NCBI GenBank assembly: GCA_016871725.1
Contig: VHCL01000016.1
Span: 1 to 35,656, forward strand
Length of the DNA stretch: 35,656 nucleotides
Source: Verrucomicrobiota bacterium
Lineage (GTDB): Bacteria; Verrucomicrobiota; Verrucomicrobiia; Opitutales; UBA953
Direction: 5' to 3'
Positions 26,208-33,655 of this stretch are shown here, one piece after another (the first letter of the stretch is position 1; the number at the start of each line of letters is the position of its first letter). The notes under the pieces were generated by a model, which was not told the origin of the DNA, made no database searches, and saw only the letters and a program-made list of their open reading frames with translations. The position numbers were made by a program, and so were the translations under genes.

Positions 26208-27805
26208 CCCCCGACCGCTTCGGACACTGTCCGGCGCTCTGGCTCGCCCTACCCCTCCTCCTCGGCTGTTCGCTCTCCGCTTGGATCGGCGCAGCCCCGG
26301 GTCCTTGGCTGCTGTCGGGAGCCGTCGCCGGCGTCGTCGCCTGGGCCGGCCGATCGCGTGCCCTGCTCGCTTCCGTCATGCTGGCGATCGCCGGGACGTG
26401 CCTCGGCGCGGCCTGGCACCAGCTCCGGTCACCGCCGCAGGCGACCGTCTCGGTGCGCCGGCCCTTCGCCGAACTGCCGGTCCTGATCGAGCGCGCGTCC
26501 CCGCGGGCGGACGGGACCGGCTGGAGCGGCCTCGGCTGGATCACCGAACGCGACGGGCCGTACTTCCGGCGACGCATCGCGGTGTCCGCGCGCGGCGAAT
26601 GTCCGGCCGAAGGCGCCGAACTCATGCTGTCCGGCGGACTCGTCGCCATCGCGGCGGACGCGGACGGCCACGACGGCTGGCTGCGTTCGCAAGGCGCGAC
26701 GCTCCGGCTGCGCGGCGGCCGCGTGCTCGGCGAGCTCGCGCCGGCGTCGTCTTTCGCGCGTTGGCGGCAGGCGCAGCAGCGACGGCTCGACGCGTGGCTG
26801 CGGAACCTGCCCTGGGACGATCCGGACGGCGGCGCGCTGCTCGCCGCGACGATGCTGGGGCGGACGGCGCTGCTGCCCGCGGAAGCGAAGGAGGCGTTCG
26901 CGGCGACCGGCACCTTGCACCTCTTCGCCATCAGCGGCCTGCACATCGCCGGCATGGCGGCGGCCTTGCTCTGGCTAGCGCGCCGCGCGCGCCTGCCGGA
27001 AGTCCCCGCCGGCGTCGCCGTCCTCGCGCTCCTCTGGCTGTACGTGCAGGTGACGGGCGCCTCGCCGTCGTCCGTCCGCGCCTGGATCATGGCGGCGTTC
27101 CTCTGGGGCGGCCGCGTCGGCGAGCGGGCCACGCCGGCCCTGCAGTCGCTGGCCCTCGCCGGCTCGGTCACGTTGCTGCTCACGCCCGAAGCCTGCGCCG
27201 ACGCGGGTTTCCAGCTCAGCTATGCGGCGGTGCTGGGCATCATCGTCGCCGGCGGCCCCGCGGCGGAGTGGTGCGCCCGGCCCACGGAGGAGGAGCGGCT
27301 CACGCCGCCGGCCGCGCGGTCCGCGACCCGGCGGCTCCGCTGGCAGGCGCGGAAATTCCTGCTGGGCGGGCTCTGCGTGTCGCTGGCCGCGACGATCGCG
27401 GGGACGCCGCTGACGCTCGGGCACTTCGGGAGCGCGAGCTGGGGCGGCGTATTCGTGAACCTCGTGCTCGTGCCGCTCTCGGAGGTCCCGCTGATGATCG
27501 GCATGGCTTCCGTCGCCTGCGGCGTGAGCGAAGCGCTCGCGGGGCCGGCGGCGTGGCTCAACGGGTTCGCCGCGGCGTGGCTGCACGGCATGACGTGGAT
27601 CGCGGAGGCCTGCGCACGCCTGCCGGGGTTGCGGCTGGAGCTCGCCTTGGGCCAGCGTTGGCTCGGGCCGGCGGGAGGCGCGCTCCTCGCGGCGACGTTC
27701 CTCGCGCAGGCGCAGGCCCGGAGTCCGGCGCGGCTGCTCGGCGGGCCGGCGGCGGCGCTCGCGGCCTGGTTCGTGGTCGTCATTTTCCTTCATCGCCTAT
27801 CCTGA
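26171..27805 (+). CDS. comEC: ComEC/Rec2-family competence protein lacking the metallo-beta-lactamase domain
   Basis: Multi-pass inner-membrane protein of the DNA-uptake channel family, 544 residues. N-terminal spans occur near residues 22-40 and 46-80. A soluble OB-like region (DUF4131 type) lies at about 95-190. The competence domain holds the signature HLFAISGLHIAGM at 250-262 and then about seven hydrophobic spans to the C-terminus. Many ComEC proteins are 700-800 residues and end in a metallo-beta-lactamase-like domain. Here the protein stops after the last span (WFVVVIFLHRLS) with no HxHxDH motif. The ATG at 26171 overlaps folK by 37 bases. An earlier in-frame start would lie deeper in folK. 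A natural competence role is likely but not proven. Confidence 0.85.
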   Translation: MARPDPLEQDSLTPDRFGHCPALWLALPLLLGCSLSAWIGAAPGPWLLSGAVAGVVAWAGRSRALLASVMLAIAGTCLGAAWHQLRSPPQATVSVRRPFAELPVLIERASPRADGTGWSGLGWITERDGPYFRRRIAVSARGECPAEGAELMLSGGLVAIAADADGHDGWLRSQGATLRLRGGRVLGELAPASSFARWRQAQQRRLDAWLRNLPWDDPDGGALLAATMLGRTALLPAEAKEAFAATGTLHLFAISGLHIAGMAAALLWLARRARLPEVPAGVAVLALLWLYVQVTGASPSSVRAWIMAAFLWGGRVGERATPALQSLALAGSVTLLLTPEACADAGFQLSYAAVLGIIVAGGPAAEWCARPTEEERLTPPAARSATRRLRWQARKFLLGGLCVSLAATIAGTPLTLGHFGSASWGGVFVNLVLVPLSEVPLMIGMASVACGVSEALAGPAAWLNGFAAAWLHGMTWIAEACARLPGLRLELALGQRWLGPAGGALLAATFLAQAQARSPARLLGGPAAALAAWFVVVIFLHRLS

Positions 27806-27807
27806 CC

Positions 27808-27836
27808 TTGCCAGCCGTCGCCGGGCGGGAAAATGT
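27808..27836 (+). promoter_or_regulatory. Candidate promoter of the 823-residue protein gene
   Basis: TTGCCA (27808-27813), 17 bases, then AAATGT (27831-27836), six bases before the ATG. The -35 box matches those before thiS and aroB exactly. Confidence 0.4.
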
Positions 27837-27842
27837 CCGGGC

Positions 27843-30314
27843 ATGTCCCTGCCTTCCTTCCGTTCGCTCGCCGCGCTCGCGCTGGCGACCCTCTCGGCCG
27901 CCGCCGCGCCCCAGGAGTGGTCCGGCATCTATCCCGAGCTCGCCTATTTCAACAACGAAGGCGAGTGCGGCACCGGGGCCGTCGTGCCGTGGGCCGACCG
28001 CCTCTGGGTGATCACCTACGGGCCCCACCTGCCCTACGGCTCGAGCGACAAGCTCTACGAGTTCACGCCGGACCTCCGCCAGATCGTCCGCCCGGAGAGC
28101 GTCGGCGGCACGCCGGCGAACCGCATGATCCACCAGGAGTCGAACCAGCTGATCATCGGGCCCTACTTCATCGGCGCCGACCGCGCGGTGCGCGTCATCC
28201 CGCCGAAGCTGATGCCCGGCCGCCTGACCGGCAACGCCCGCCACCTGACCGACCCGGCGAACAAGGTCTACTTCGCGACGATGGAAGACGGCCTCTACGA
28301 GGTCGACGTGCGCTCGCTCGCGGTGAAAGGCCTCATCAAGGAGATCAAGAACAAGCCGAAGCCGGGCCAGACCGCGGAGGTCAGTCCGGCGACGATCACC
28401 TCGACCCTGCCGGGCTACCACGGCAAGGGCCTCTACTCCGGCCAAGGGCTGGTCATCCTGGCGAACAACGGGGAGCAGAGCGCGCAGGCCCTCGTCGACC
28501 CCACGGTCGTCAGCGGCGGCCTCGGCTCCTTCAACGGCGAAGGCAACTGGCAGCTCATCCGCCGCAACCAGTTCACCGAAGTCACCGGCCCCGGCGGTCT
28601 GACCGGCAACGCCGACCCGGCGAAGGATCCCCTCTGGACCGTCGGCTGGGATTTCCGCTCCGTCATCCTGATGGTGATGGAGGACGGCAAGTGGACGAGC
28701 TACCGCCTCCCGAAAGGCAGCCATTCCTACGACGGCGCCCACGGCTGGAACACCGAGTGGCCGCGCATCCGCGACATCGGCGAGGAGGGCTCCCGCCTGA
28801 TGACCATGCACGGTCTCTTCTGGAAGTTCCCGGCGACCTTCTCGTCCAAGCAGTCCGCCGGGATCGCGCCGCGCTCCGCCTATCTCAAGGTCATCGGCGA
28901 TTTCACGTTATGGCAGGACCGCCTCGTCTTCGGCTGCGACGACACCGCCAAGTCCGAATTCCTGAACAAGCGCCCCGCCAAGGGCGCGCTCGCGGGACCG
29001 GGCCAGTCGCAGTCCAACCTCTGGTTCACTTCGCGCGACACGCCCGACCGGCTCGGTCCGGCCATCGGCCGCGGCAGCGTCTGGGTCGACGAACTGGCGA
29101 AAGCGGGCGAGCCCTCCGACCCGTTCCTGCTCGCGGGCTTCGCCAAGCGCGCGGTCTTCCTCGCCCACGACGGCGAAGCCGCGACGACCTTCACGCTGGA
29201 GATCGACGCCCAGGGCGACGGCCAGTGGAAGCGCTGGCGCGACGTGGCGCTGAAGGCCGGCGAGCCCTCCGCCTGGGTCGAGATCCCGGCGGCGCTGCCC
29301 GGCGCCTGGATCCGCGCGAAGGCCGACCGCGACGTCGCCAAGGCGAGCGTCACGTTCCAATACGCGGCCGAAGACGGGCGTGCGACCGACCGCGACGCGC
29401 TCTTCGCCGGGCTCAGCAAGGCCGGCGACGCGACGTCGCAGGGCGCCTTCCTGCTGACGCGCGGCGCCAACCTGCGCACGCTCGCGGTGCTCGCCGCGAA
29501 CGTCACGCCCGGCCAGACCACCCTCGGCGACGCCTACGAACTGTCCGCCGACCTGAAGCTCACCAAGATGGCCGACCAGAAGGGCGCCGACTTCTTCCGG
29601 CGCAACACCGAGATCCCCCAGGGCATCGTCACCGCCGACGACGCCTCCGTGATCTTCGAGGAAAGCGGCGTCCGCTGGCGCCTGCCGCGTTCGCCCTCCG
29701 CGGCGCACGACGGCCTGCTCGGCCGCTCGGCGCTGCGCAAGGCCCGCGAGGTCTGCACCGAGCGCGACATGCTGCAGGCCCACGGCACCTTCTACGAACT
29801 GCCGGCGCTGAACGCCAAGGGCGCCATCCGCATGCGGCCGATCGCGACGAGCGACGCCGCCGTGCATGATTACTGCTCCTACCGCGGCCTGCTCGTGCTC
29901 AGCGGCGTCTCGCCGGCCGCGGCCAAGGACGACCGCCATGTCATCCGCTCCGACGACGGCCAGGCCGCCGTGTGGGTCGGCGCCGCCGACGACCTCTGGA
30001 AACTCGGCAAACCCCGCGGCTTCGGCGGCCCCTGGAAGAACACCGCCGTGCAGAAAGGCGCGCCGTCGGACCCTTACCTCATGACCGGTTACGACAAGAA
30101 ACGGCTCACGCTGGAGAATCATGGCGCCAAGGCCGTACGCGTGGCCGTCCTGCTCGACGTGGCCGGCGACGGACGCACGTCCGCCTACCGCACGTTCACG
30201 CTGTCGCCGGGCGAACCGGTGGAACATGCTTTCCCCGACTGGCTGAACGCCTACTGGGTCCGCTTCGTCGCCGACGAGGACGGCGTCCTGTCCGCGCAGC
30301 TGACCTACGAATAA
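27843..30314 (+). CDS. Exported 823-residue protein of unknown function with internal duplication
   Basis: I do not recognise a characterised family. A signal peptide (MSLPSFRSLAALALATLSAAAA) predicts export. Residues 25-280 have short beta-propeller-like repeats (DRLWVITYGPHLPYGSSDKLYEF, VYFATMEDGLYEVDVRSL). The rest contains two related copies of a module. Copy A (about 282-508) runs from RLPKGSHSYDGAHGW through LMTMHGLFWKFPA, DRLVFGCDD, PSDPFLLAGF and GAWIRAKADRD. Copy B (about 609-822) runs from RLPRSPSAAHDGL through MLQAHGTFYELPA, GLLVLSGVS, PSDPYLMTGY and AYWVRFVADED. This points to a duplicated sensor- or sugar-binding-like fold, but no catalytic motif is clear. The next gene encodes another exported protein on the same strand. 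Confidence 0.75.
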   Translation: MSLPSFRSLAALALATLSAAAAPQEWSGIYPELAYFNNEGECGTGAVVPWADRLWVITYGPHLPYGSSDKLYEFTPDLRQIVRPESVGGTPANRMIHQESNQLIIGPYFIGADRAVRVIPPKLMPGRLTGNARHLTDPANKVYFATMEDGLYEVDVRSLAVKGLIKEIKNKPKPGQTAEVSPATITSTLPGYHGKGLYSGQGLVILANNGEQSAQALVDPTVVSGGLGSFNGEGNWQLIRRNQFTEVTGPGGLTGNADPAKDPLWTVGWDFRSVILMVMEDGKWTSYRLPKGSHSYDGAHGWNTEWPRIRDIGEEGSRLMTMHGLFWKFPATFSSKQSAGIAPRSAYLKVIGDFTLWQDRLVFGCDDTAKSEFLNKRPAKGALAGPGQSQSNLWFTSRDTPDRLGPAIGRGSVWVDELAKAGEPSDPFLLAGFAKRAVFLAHDGEAATTFTLEIDAQGDGQWKRWRDVALKAGEPSAWVEIPAALPGAWIRAKADRDVAKASVTFQYAAEDGRATDRDALFAGLSKAGDATSQGAFLLTRGANLRTLAVLAANVTPGQTTLGDAYELSADLKLTKMADQKGADFFRRNTEIPQGIVTADDASVIFEESGVRWRLPRSPSAAHDGLLGRSALRKAREVCTERDMLQAHGTFYELPALNAKGAIRMRPIATSDAAVHDYCSYRGLLVLSGVSPAAAKDDRHVIRSDDGQAAVWVGAADDLWKLGKPRGFGGPWKNTAVQKGAPSDPYLMTGYDKKRLTLENHGAKAVRVAVLLDVAGDGRTSAYRTFTLSPGEPVEHAFPDWLNAYWVRFVADEDGVLSAQLTYE

Positions 30315-30364
30315 TCGCAACCCTCGGCCGTTTGCGCGGTTACATCCTCACACCCCCTCGTCCC

Positions 30365-31096
30365 ATGCCGCTCCGTCTCCTCGCCCTGCTCGCCTTCCTC
30401 GCCCCGCTCGGCGCCGCCGAAGCCCCGGCCACCCTGCTCGCCCAGCCGGACAAGGAGATCGTCAGCGACGCCCTGACCAAGGACGCCCCCGCGGCGGACT
30501 GGAAGGTCGCCAAGGGCAGGTGGGAACGCACTGCGGACGGCGTACGCGTCGAGGAGATCCCCGCGGACAAGCACGGCGCCGTGAGCCGCGTCGCCCAGAA
30601 GCTCCAGGACCTGGTGATCGCGTTCGAATTCCGCCTCGACGGCGCTAAGGCCGTCTCGCTCAGCATCAACGCGACCAAGGACCACATGGCGCGCGTGCTC
30701 ATCACCCCGACCAGCCTCCGCGTGCAGAAGGACGACCACGACCATGACGGGCCCGACAAGGCCGTCGTCTTCCTGAACGCGGCGCAGACGTTCGAAGCCG
30801 GCACCTGGCACCGCGTCGTGCTCGAGATGGTCGGCGACACCATGGTCGCGACCATCGACGGCAAGCTCAGCGCCTTCGGCCGCGACCCGCTCTTCAAGAC
30901 CGAGAAAGTGAGCCCCGGCTTCACCTGCTCCGGCCAGTCCGCCACCTTCCGCCACTTCACCCTCTGGAGCGCCCAGCCCGAGGCCAAGGCCGCCTGGAAG
31001 GAGACCAGCGTGAAGGTCGCCGAAGCGATGGCCGCGGCCCCGAAGGTCGCCGCCCCCGCGGCGAAGGGCAAAGGCAAAGGCAAGGCCGCCAAATAA
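30365..31096 (+). CDS. Exported DUF1080-like (concanavalin-like fold) protein
   Basis: A 243-residue secreted protein. The signal peptide is MPLRLLALLAFLAPLGAAEA. The body (about residues 30-212) is rich in beta-strands and follows the DUF1080 / laminin-G-like order: DWKVAKGRWERTADGVRVEE, LVIAFEFRLDGAKAVSLSIN, FEAGTWHRVVLEMVGDTMVATIDGK (interrupted), and FRHFTLWSA. A His/Asp patch DDHDHDGPDK lies in the middle. The last 30 residues form an Ala/Lys tail (AAKGKGKGKAAK), possibly flexible or polyanion-binding. DUF1080 proteins of Verrucomicrobiota and Planctomycetota often act near sugar degradation. No catalytic assignment can be made here. It lies 50 bases after the 823-residue gene and is probably co-transcribed with it. 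Confidence 0.65.
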   Translation: MPLRLLALLAFLAPLGAAEAPATLLAQPDKEIVSDALTKDAPAADWKVAKGRWERTADGVRVEEIPADKHGAVSRVAQKLQDLVIAFEFRLDGAKAVSLSINATKDHMARVLITPTSLRVQKDDHDHDGPDKAVVFLNAAQTFEAGTWHRVVLEMVGDTMVATIDGKLSAFGRDPLFKTEKVSPGFTCSGQSATFRHFTLWSAQPEAKAAWKETSVKVAEAMAAAPKVAAPAAKGKGKGKAAK

Positions 31097-31183
31097 GCGG
31101 GACGGACCCTTTTTCGCGGGCGGAGGGTCATCTCCCCGCTTGCGCCGTGGGAGGTTACGACCAAGTTCAAACCTCCCCCTTTC

Positions 31184-32260
31184 ATGAACGAGCCCTTCGA
31201 CACCATCGAGGAAGCCCTGGCGGACATCGCCGCCGGGAAGCTCGTCATCGTGACCGACGACGAGAACCGCGAGAACGAGGGCGACCTCGTCATGGCGGCG
31301 TCCAAGGCCACGCCGGAGACCGTCAACATGATGATCCGCCATGCGCGCGGACTCATCTGCGTCCCGACGGTCGAGCACCAGCTGCGCCGCCTCGGCATCT
31401 CCCAGATGGTGCCCGAGAACCGCGAGTCCCAGCGCACCGCCTTCGCCGTGTCGGTCGACGCCGCCGAAGGCATCTCCACCGGCATCTCCGCGTACGACCG
31501 CGCGAAGACGATCGCGATCCTCGCCGACCCGCAGGCCAAGCCCGAGGCGCTCGTGCAGCCCGGCCACATCTTCCCGCTGCTCGCCCGGCCCGGCGGCGTG
31601 CTCCAGCGCGCCGGCCACACCGAGGCGGCGGTCGACCTCGCCTCCCTCGCCGGCCTGCACCCGAGCGGCGTCATCTGCGAGATCCTCAACGAGGACGGCT
31701 CGATGGCCCGCCTGCCCGAGCTCGTCGAGCTCAAGCGGAAGTTCGGCCTGCACATGATCTCGATCGCGCAGCTGATCGAGTTCCGCCACCGCCGCGAACG
31801 GCTCGTCGAGCTCGTCGCCGAAAGCCCCTTCGCCTCCGCCTGGGGCGCGTTCACCCTGCGCGTCTACCGCTCGCTCCCCGACGGCCGCCAGCACCTCGTC
31901 TTCACCCTCGGCCGGCCCGACGAGACGCCCACGCTCGTGCGCGTCCAGCGCGAGAACATGCTCGGCGACCTCTTCCGCGGCAGCGCCTTCGGGGCCGGCG
32001 CCTCGCTCGCCGCCAGCTTCGAGGCCGTGGCCAAGGCCGGCCGCGGCGTCATCGTCCACGTCGCCCAGCCCTTCGGCGGCCTGCAGGCCGACCAGGACGG
32101 CGTGCGCCTCGGCCAGATGGACGCGCGCGACTACGGCATCGGCGCCCAGATCCTCTCGCACCTCGGCCTGCGCCGCATCCGTCTCATCACGAACAACCCG
32201 CGCAAGGTGGTGGGCCTCGGCGGCTACGGGCTGGAGATCGTGGAACAGGTCCCCTTCTGA
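31184..32260 (+). CDS. ribBA: RibBA-type protein: DHBP synthase with degenerate GTP cyclohydrolase II domain
   Basis: The N-terminal half (about residues 5-200) is 3,4-dihydroxy-2-butanone-4-phosphate synthase, which makes the four-carbon unit of riboflavin from ribulose 5-phosphate. Its motifs are intact: DDENRENEGDLVMAAS, GISTGISAYDRAKTI, PGHIFPLLARPGGVLQRAGHTEAAVDL-type sequence (interrupted), and GVICEILNEDG. The C-terminal half (about 205-358) is RibA-like and ends normally (RDYGIGAQIL, RLITNNPRKVVGLGGYGLE). The three zinc cysteines of HSECLTGDVFGSLRCDCG are replaced (N258, F269, A271), and the RQEGRGIGL catalytic segment reads AQPFGGL, with about 15 residues missing after it. GTP cyclohydrolase activity is therefore unlikely. 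The gene precedes ribH. No FMN riboswitch is present in the 87-base leader. Confidence 0.88.
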   Translation: MNEPFDTIEEALADIAAGKLVIVTDDENRENEGDLVMAASKATPETVNMMIRHARGLICVPTVEHQLRRLGISQMVPENRESQRTAFAVSVDAAEGISTGISAYDRAKTIAILADPQAKPEALVQPGHIFPLLARPGGVLQRAGHTEAAVDLASLAGLHPSGVICEILNEDGSMARLPELVELKRKFGLHMISIAQLIEFRHRRERLVELVAESPFASAWGAFTLRVYRSLPDGRQHLVFTLGRPDETPTLVRVQRENMLGDLFRGSAFGAGASLAASFEAVAKAGRGVIVHVAQPFGGLQADQDGVRLGQMDARDYGIGAQILSHLGLRRIRLITNNPRKVVGLGGYGLEIVEQVPF

Positions 32261-32329
32261 CCCGCGGGCCTCGGTTTCCGCTTGCAGGCTTGGTCCGAAG
32301 CGACTCCATCGAACGTCCGTTCTTCCGCC

Positions 32330-32866
32330 ATGAGCCTCGACAAGCCCACCCCTGACGCCATCGACGGCGCCGAACTCCGCTTCGCCCTCGTGACCGCGGG
32401 CTACAACGGCGAGCTGGTCCAGGCCCTGAAGAAGAACGCCGTCAAAGGCCTCCGCGCCGCCGGCGTCCCCGCCGCGTCGATCGTCGAGGTCGCCGTCCCC
32501 GGCTCCGGCGAGATCCCTTACGCCGCCTACATGTGCGCCATGACCGGCGACTACGACTGCGTCATCGCGCTCGGCGTGGTCGTCGCCGGAGACACCCCGC
32601 ACCACGAGATCATCGCCCATTCGACCGCCCAGGCCCTCCAGGACGCCGCCATCCGCTCCGAGGTGCCGATGATCAACGGCATCGTCGTGACGAACAACCG
32701 CGAACAGGCCGTCGCCCGCTGCCAGGGCTCGCTGGACCGCGGCACCGAGTTCGCCCACGCCGCCCTGGCCATGGCCCGCCACCGGATCACGCTCGGCGAG
32801 CGGCTCGACCAGGTCGAGGACGAGGAACGCAAGCGCGGCGGCCAGGAACCTTTCGCCCAGAACTGA
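32330..32866 (+). CDS. ribH: 6,7-dimethyl-8-ribityllumazine synthase
   Basis: Condenses the DHBP product of RibB with the pyrimidine intermediate to lumazine, the penultimate riboflavin step, usually as a 60-mer or pentamer. The 178-residue protein has AELRFALVTAGYNGELVQAL, VEVAVPGSGEIPYAA (most relatives have VPGAFEIP), the active-site region ALGVVVAGDTPHHEIIAHS with the catalytic histidine, and PMINGIVVTNNREQA. The ATG at 32330 follows 69 bases after ribBA. An upstream in-frame codon would add a non-conserved piece. The C-terminus carries about 20 extra charged residues (VEDEERKRGGQEPF). Three bases separate its stop from the S10-NusB gene, a conserved ribH-nusB order. Confidence 0.92.
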   Translation: MSLDKPTPDAIDGAELRFALVTAGYNGELVQALKKNAVKGLRAAGVPAASIVEVAVPGSGEIPYAAYMCAMTGDYDCVIALGVVVAGDTPHHEIIAHSTAQALQDAAIRSEVPMINGIVVTNNREQAVARCQGSLDRGTEFAHAALAMARHRITLGERLDQVEDEERKRGGQEPFAQN

Positions 32867-32869
32867 CCG

Positions 32870-33652
32870 ATGGACAACGATTCGCCCATTTCCGCCTCCG
32901 CGCGCGCCAAGATCCGCATCCGGATCAAAGGCGTCGACTACCGCATGGCGGACCAGACCGCGGCCGACATCATCGCCAGCGTCGCCGGCACCGGCGCCCG
33001 CATCGCGGGACCCTTCCCGCTGCCTTCGCAGGTGGAGGAACCGCGCACGGCCCTGCGCGACGAGATCCGCAGCCACCGCCGCCTGATCGAGATCATCGGC
33101 TCCAACCAGAAGACCGTGGACGCGTTCCGCCGCCACAACGTGCCGGCCGGCGTCGAGATCGCCATCGTCGCGCCCGAGGAGCCGGCCACGCCCGACCCCG
33201 CCGCCCCGCCCGCCAAGCGCAACCGCCGCCACGACAGCCGCGTCGTCGCCATGCAGTTCCTCTGCTCGTGGGAGGTCCAGCGCCACGCGGACATGGTGAC
33301 GGCCCTCTTCGACTTCTTCGCCGAGCGCCCGCAGCCCCGCGAATACTACGCCTTCGCCGAGGAGCTCATCCAAGGCGTCATCCGCGACCTCGCCCTCGTC
33401 GACGAGATCATCGGCAAGTACGCCAAGAACTGGGCCTTCGGGCGCATCGCCCGCGTCGACCTCGCCATCCTGCGCGTCGCCGTCTTCGAGCTCATGCGCC
33501 GCACCGACATACCGCCGGTCGTGAGCATCAACGAGGCCGTGGACATCGCCAAGGAGTTCTCGACCGAGGAATCCAAGCGCTTCGTCAACGGCATCCTCGA
33601 CAGCTACAAGGAAGAGCTCGGGCGCGACCCGCGCAAGGCCGAGGGCGGCTGA
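32870..33652 (+). CDS. nusB: NusE-NusB fusion: ribosomal protein S10-like domain joined to antitermination factor NusB
   Basis: A 260-residue protein with two antitermination partners in one chain. Residues 13-100 match ribosomal protein uS10 (NusE): KIRIRIKGVDYRMADQ against IRIRLKAFDHRLIDQ of E. coli S10, then TGARIAGPFPLP, EIRSHRRLIEI, KTVDAFRRHNVPAGVEIAI. Between FPLP and EIRSH only 12 residues remain (E. coli has 22), which shortens the loop S10 uses to sit in the 30S head. Residues 101-118 are a Pro/Ala linker. Residues 119-251 are a complete NusB: RRHDSRVVAMQFLCSWEV, YAKNWAFGRIARVDLAILRVAVFEL (interrupted), PPVVSINEAVDIAKEFS, and RFVNGILD. NusB-S10 binds boxA RNA during rRNA transcription. 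The start three bases after ribH and intact coding through the junction argue against an assembly error. Confidence 0.93.
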   Translation: MDNDSPISASARAKIRIRIKGVDYRMADQTAADIIASVAGTGARIAGPFPLPSQVEEPRTALRDEIRSHRRLIEIIGSNQKTVDAFRRHNVPAGVEIAIVAPEEPATPDPAAPPAKRNRRHDSRVVAMQFLCSWEVQRHADMVTALFDFFAERPQPREYYAFAEELIQGVIRDLALVDEIIGKYAKNWAFGRIARVDLAILRVAVFELMRRTDIPPVVSINEAVDIAKEFSTEESKRFVNGILDSYKEELGRDPRKAEGG

Positions 33653-33655
33653 GCC

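Noticed and set aside
31060-31096. Lys/Ala/Gly tail of the DUF1080-like protein as a histone-like or nucleoid domain
   Set aside because: It is only about 12 residues at the end of an exported protein. Low-complexity tails are common in G+C-rich genomes.
31097-31183. FMN riboswitch or terminator upstream of ribBA
   Set aside because: No RFN-type conserved boxes. GACCCT and AGGGTC can pair, but the T-run lies inside the loop rather than after the stem, so it is not a terminator.
32870-33652. Two separate genes (an rpsJ copy and nusB) wrongly joined by a frame error
   Set aside because: The frame is continuous, there is no stop or second start with a plausible initiation context at the linker, the linker has normal coding composition, and the S10 part lacks the ribosomal loop, which a free rpsJ would need.
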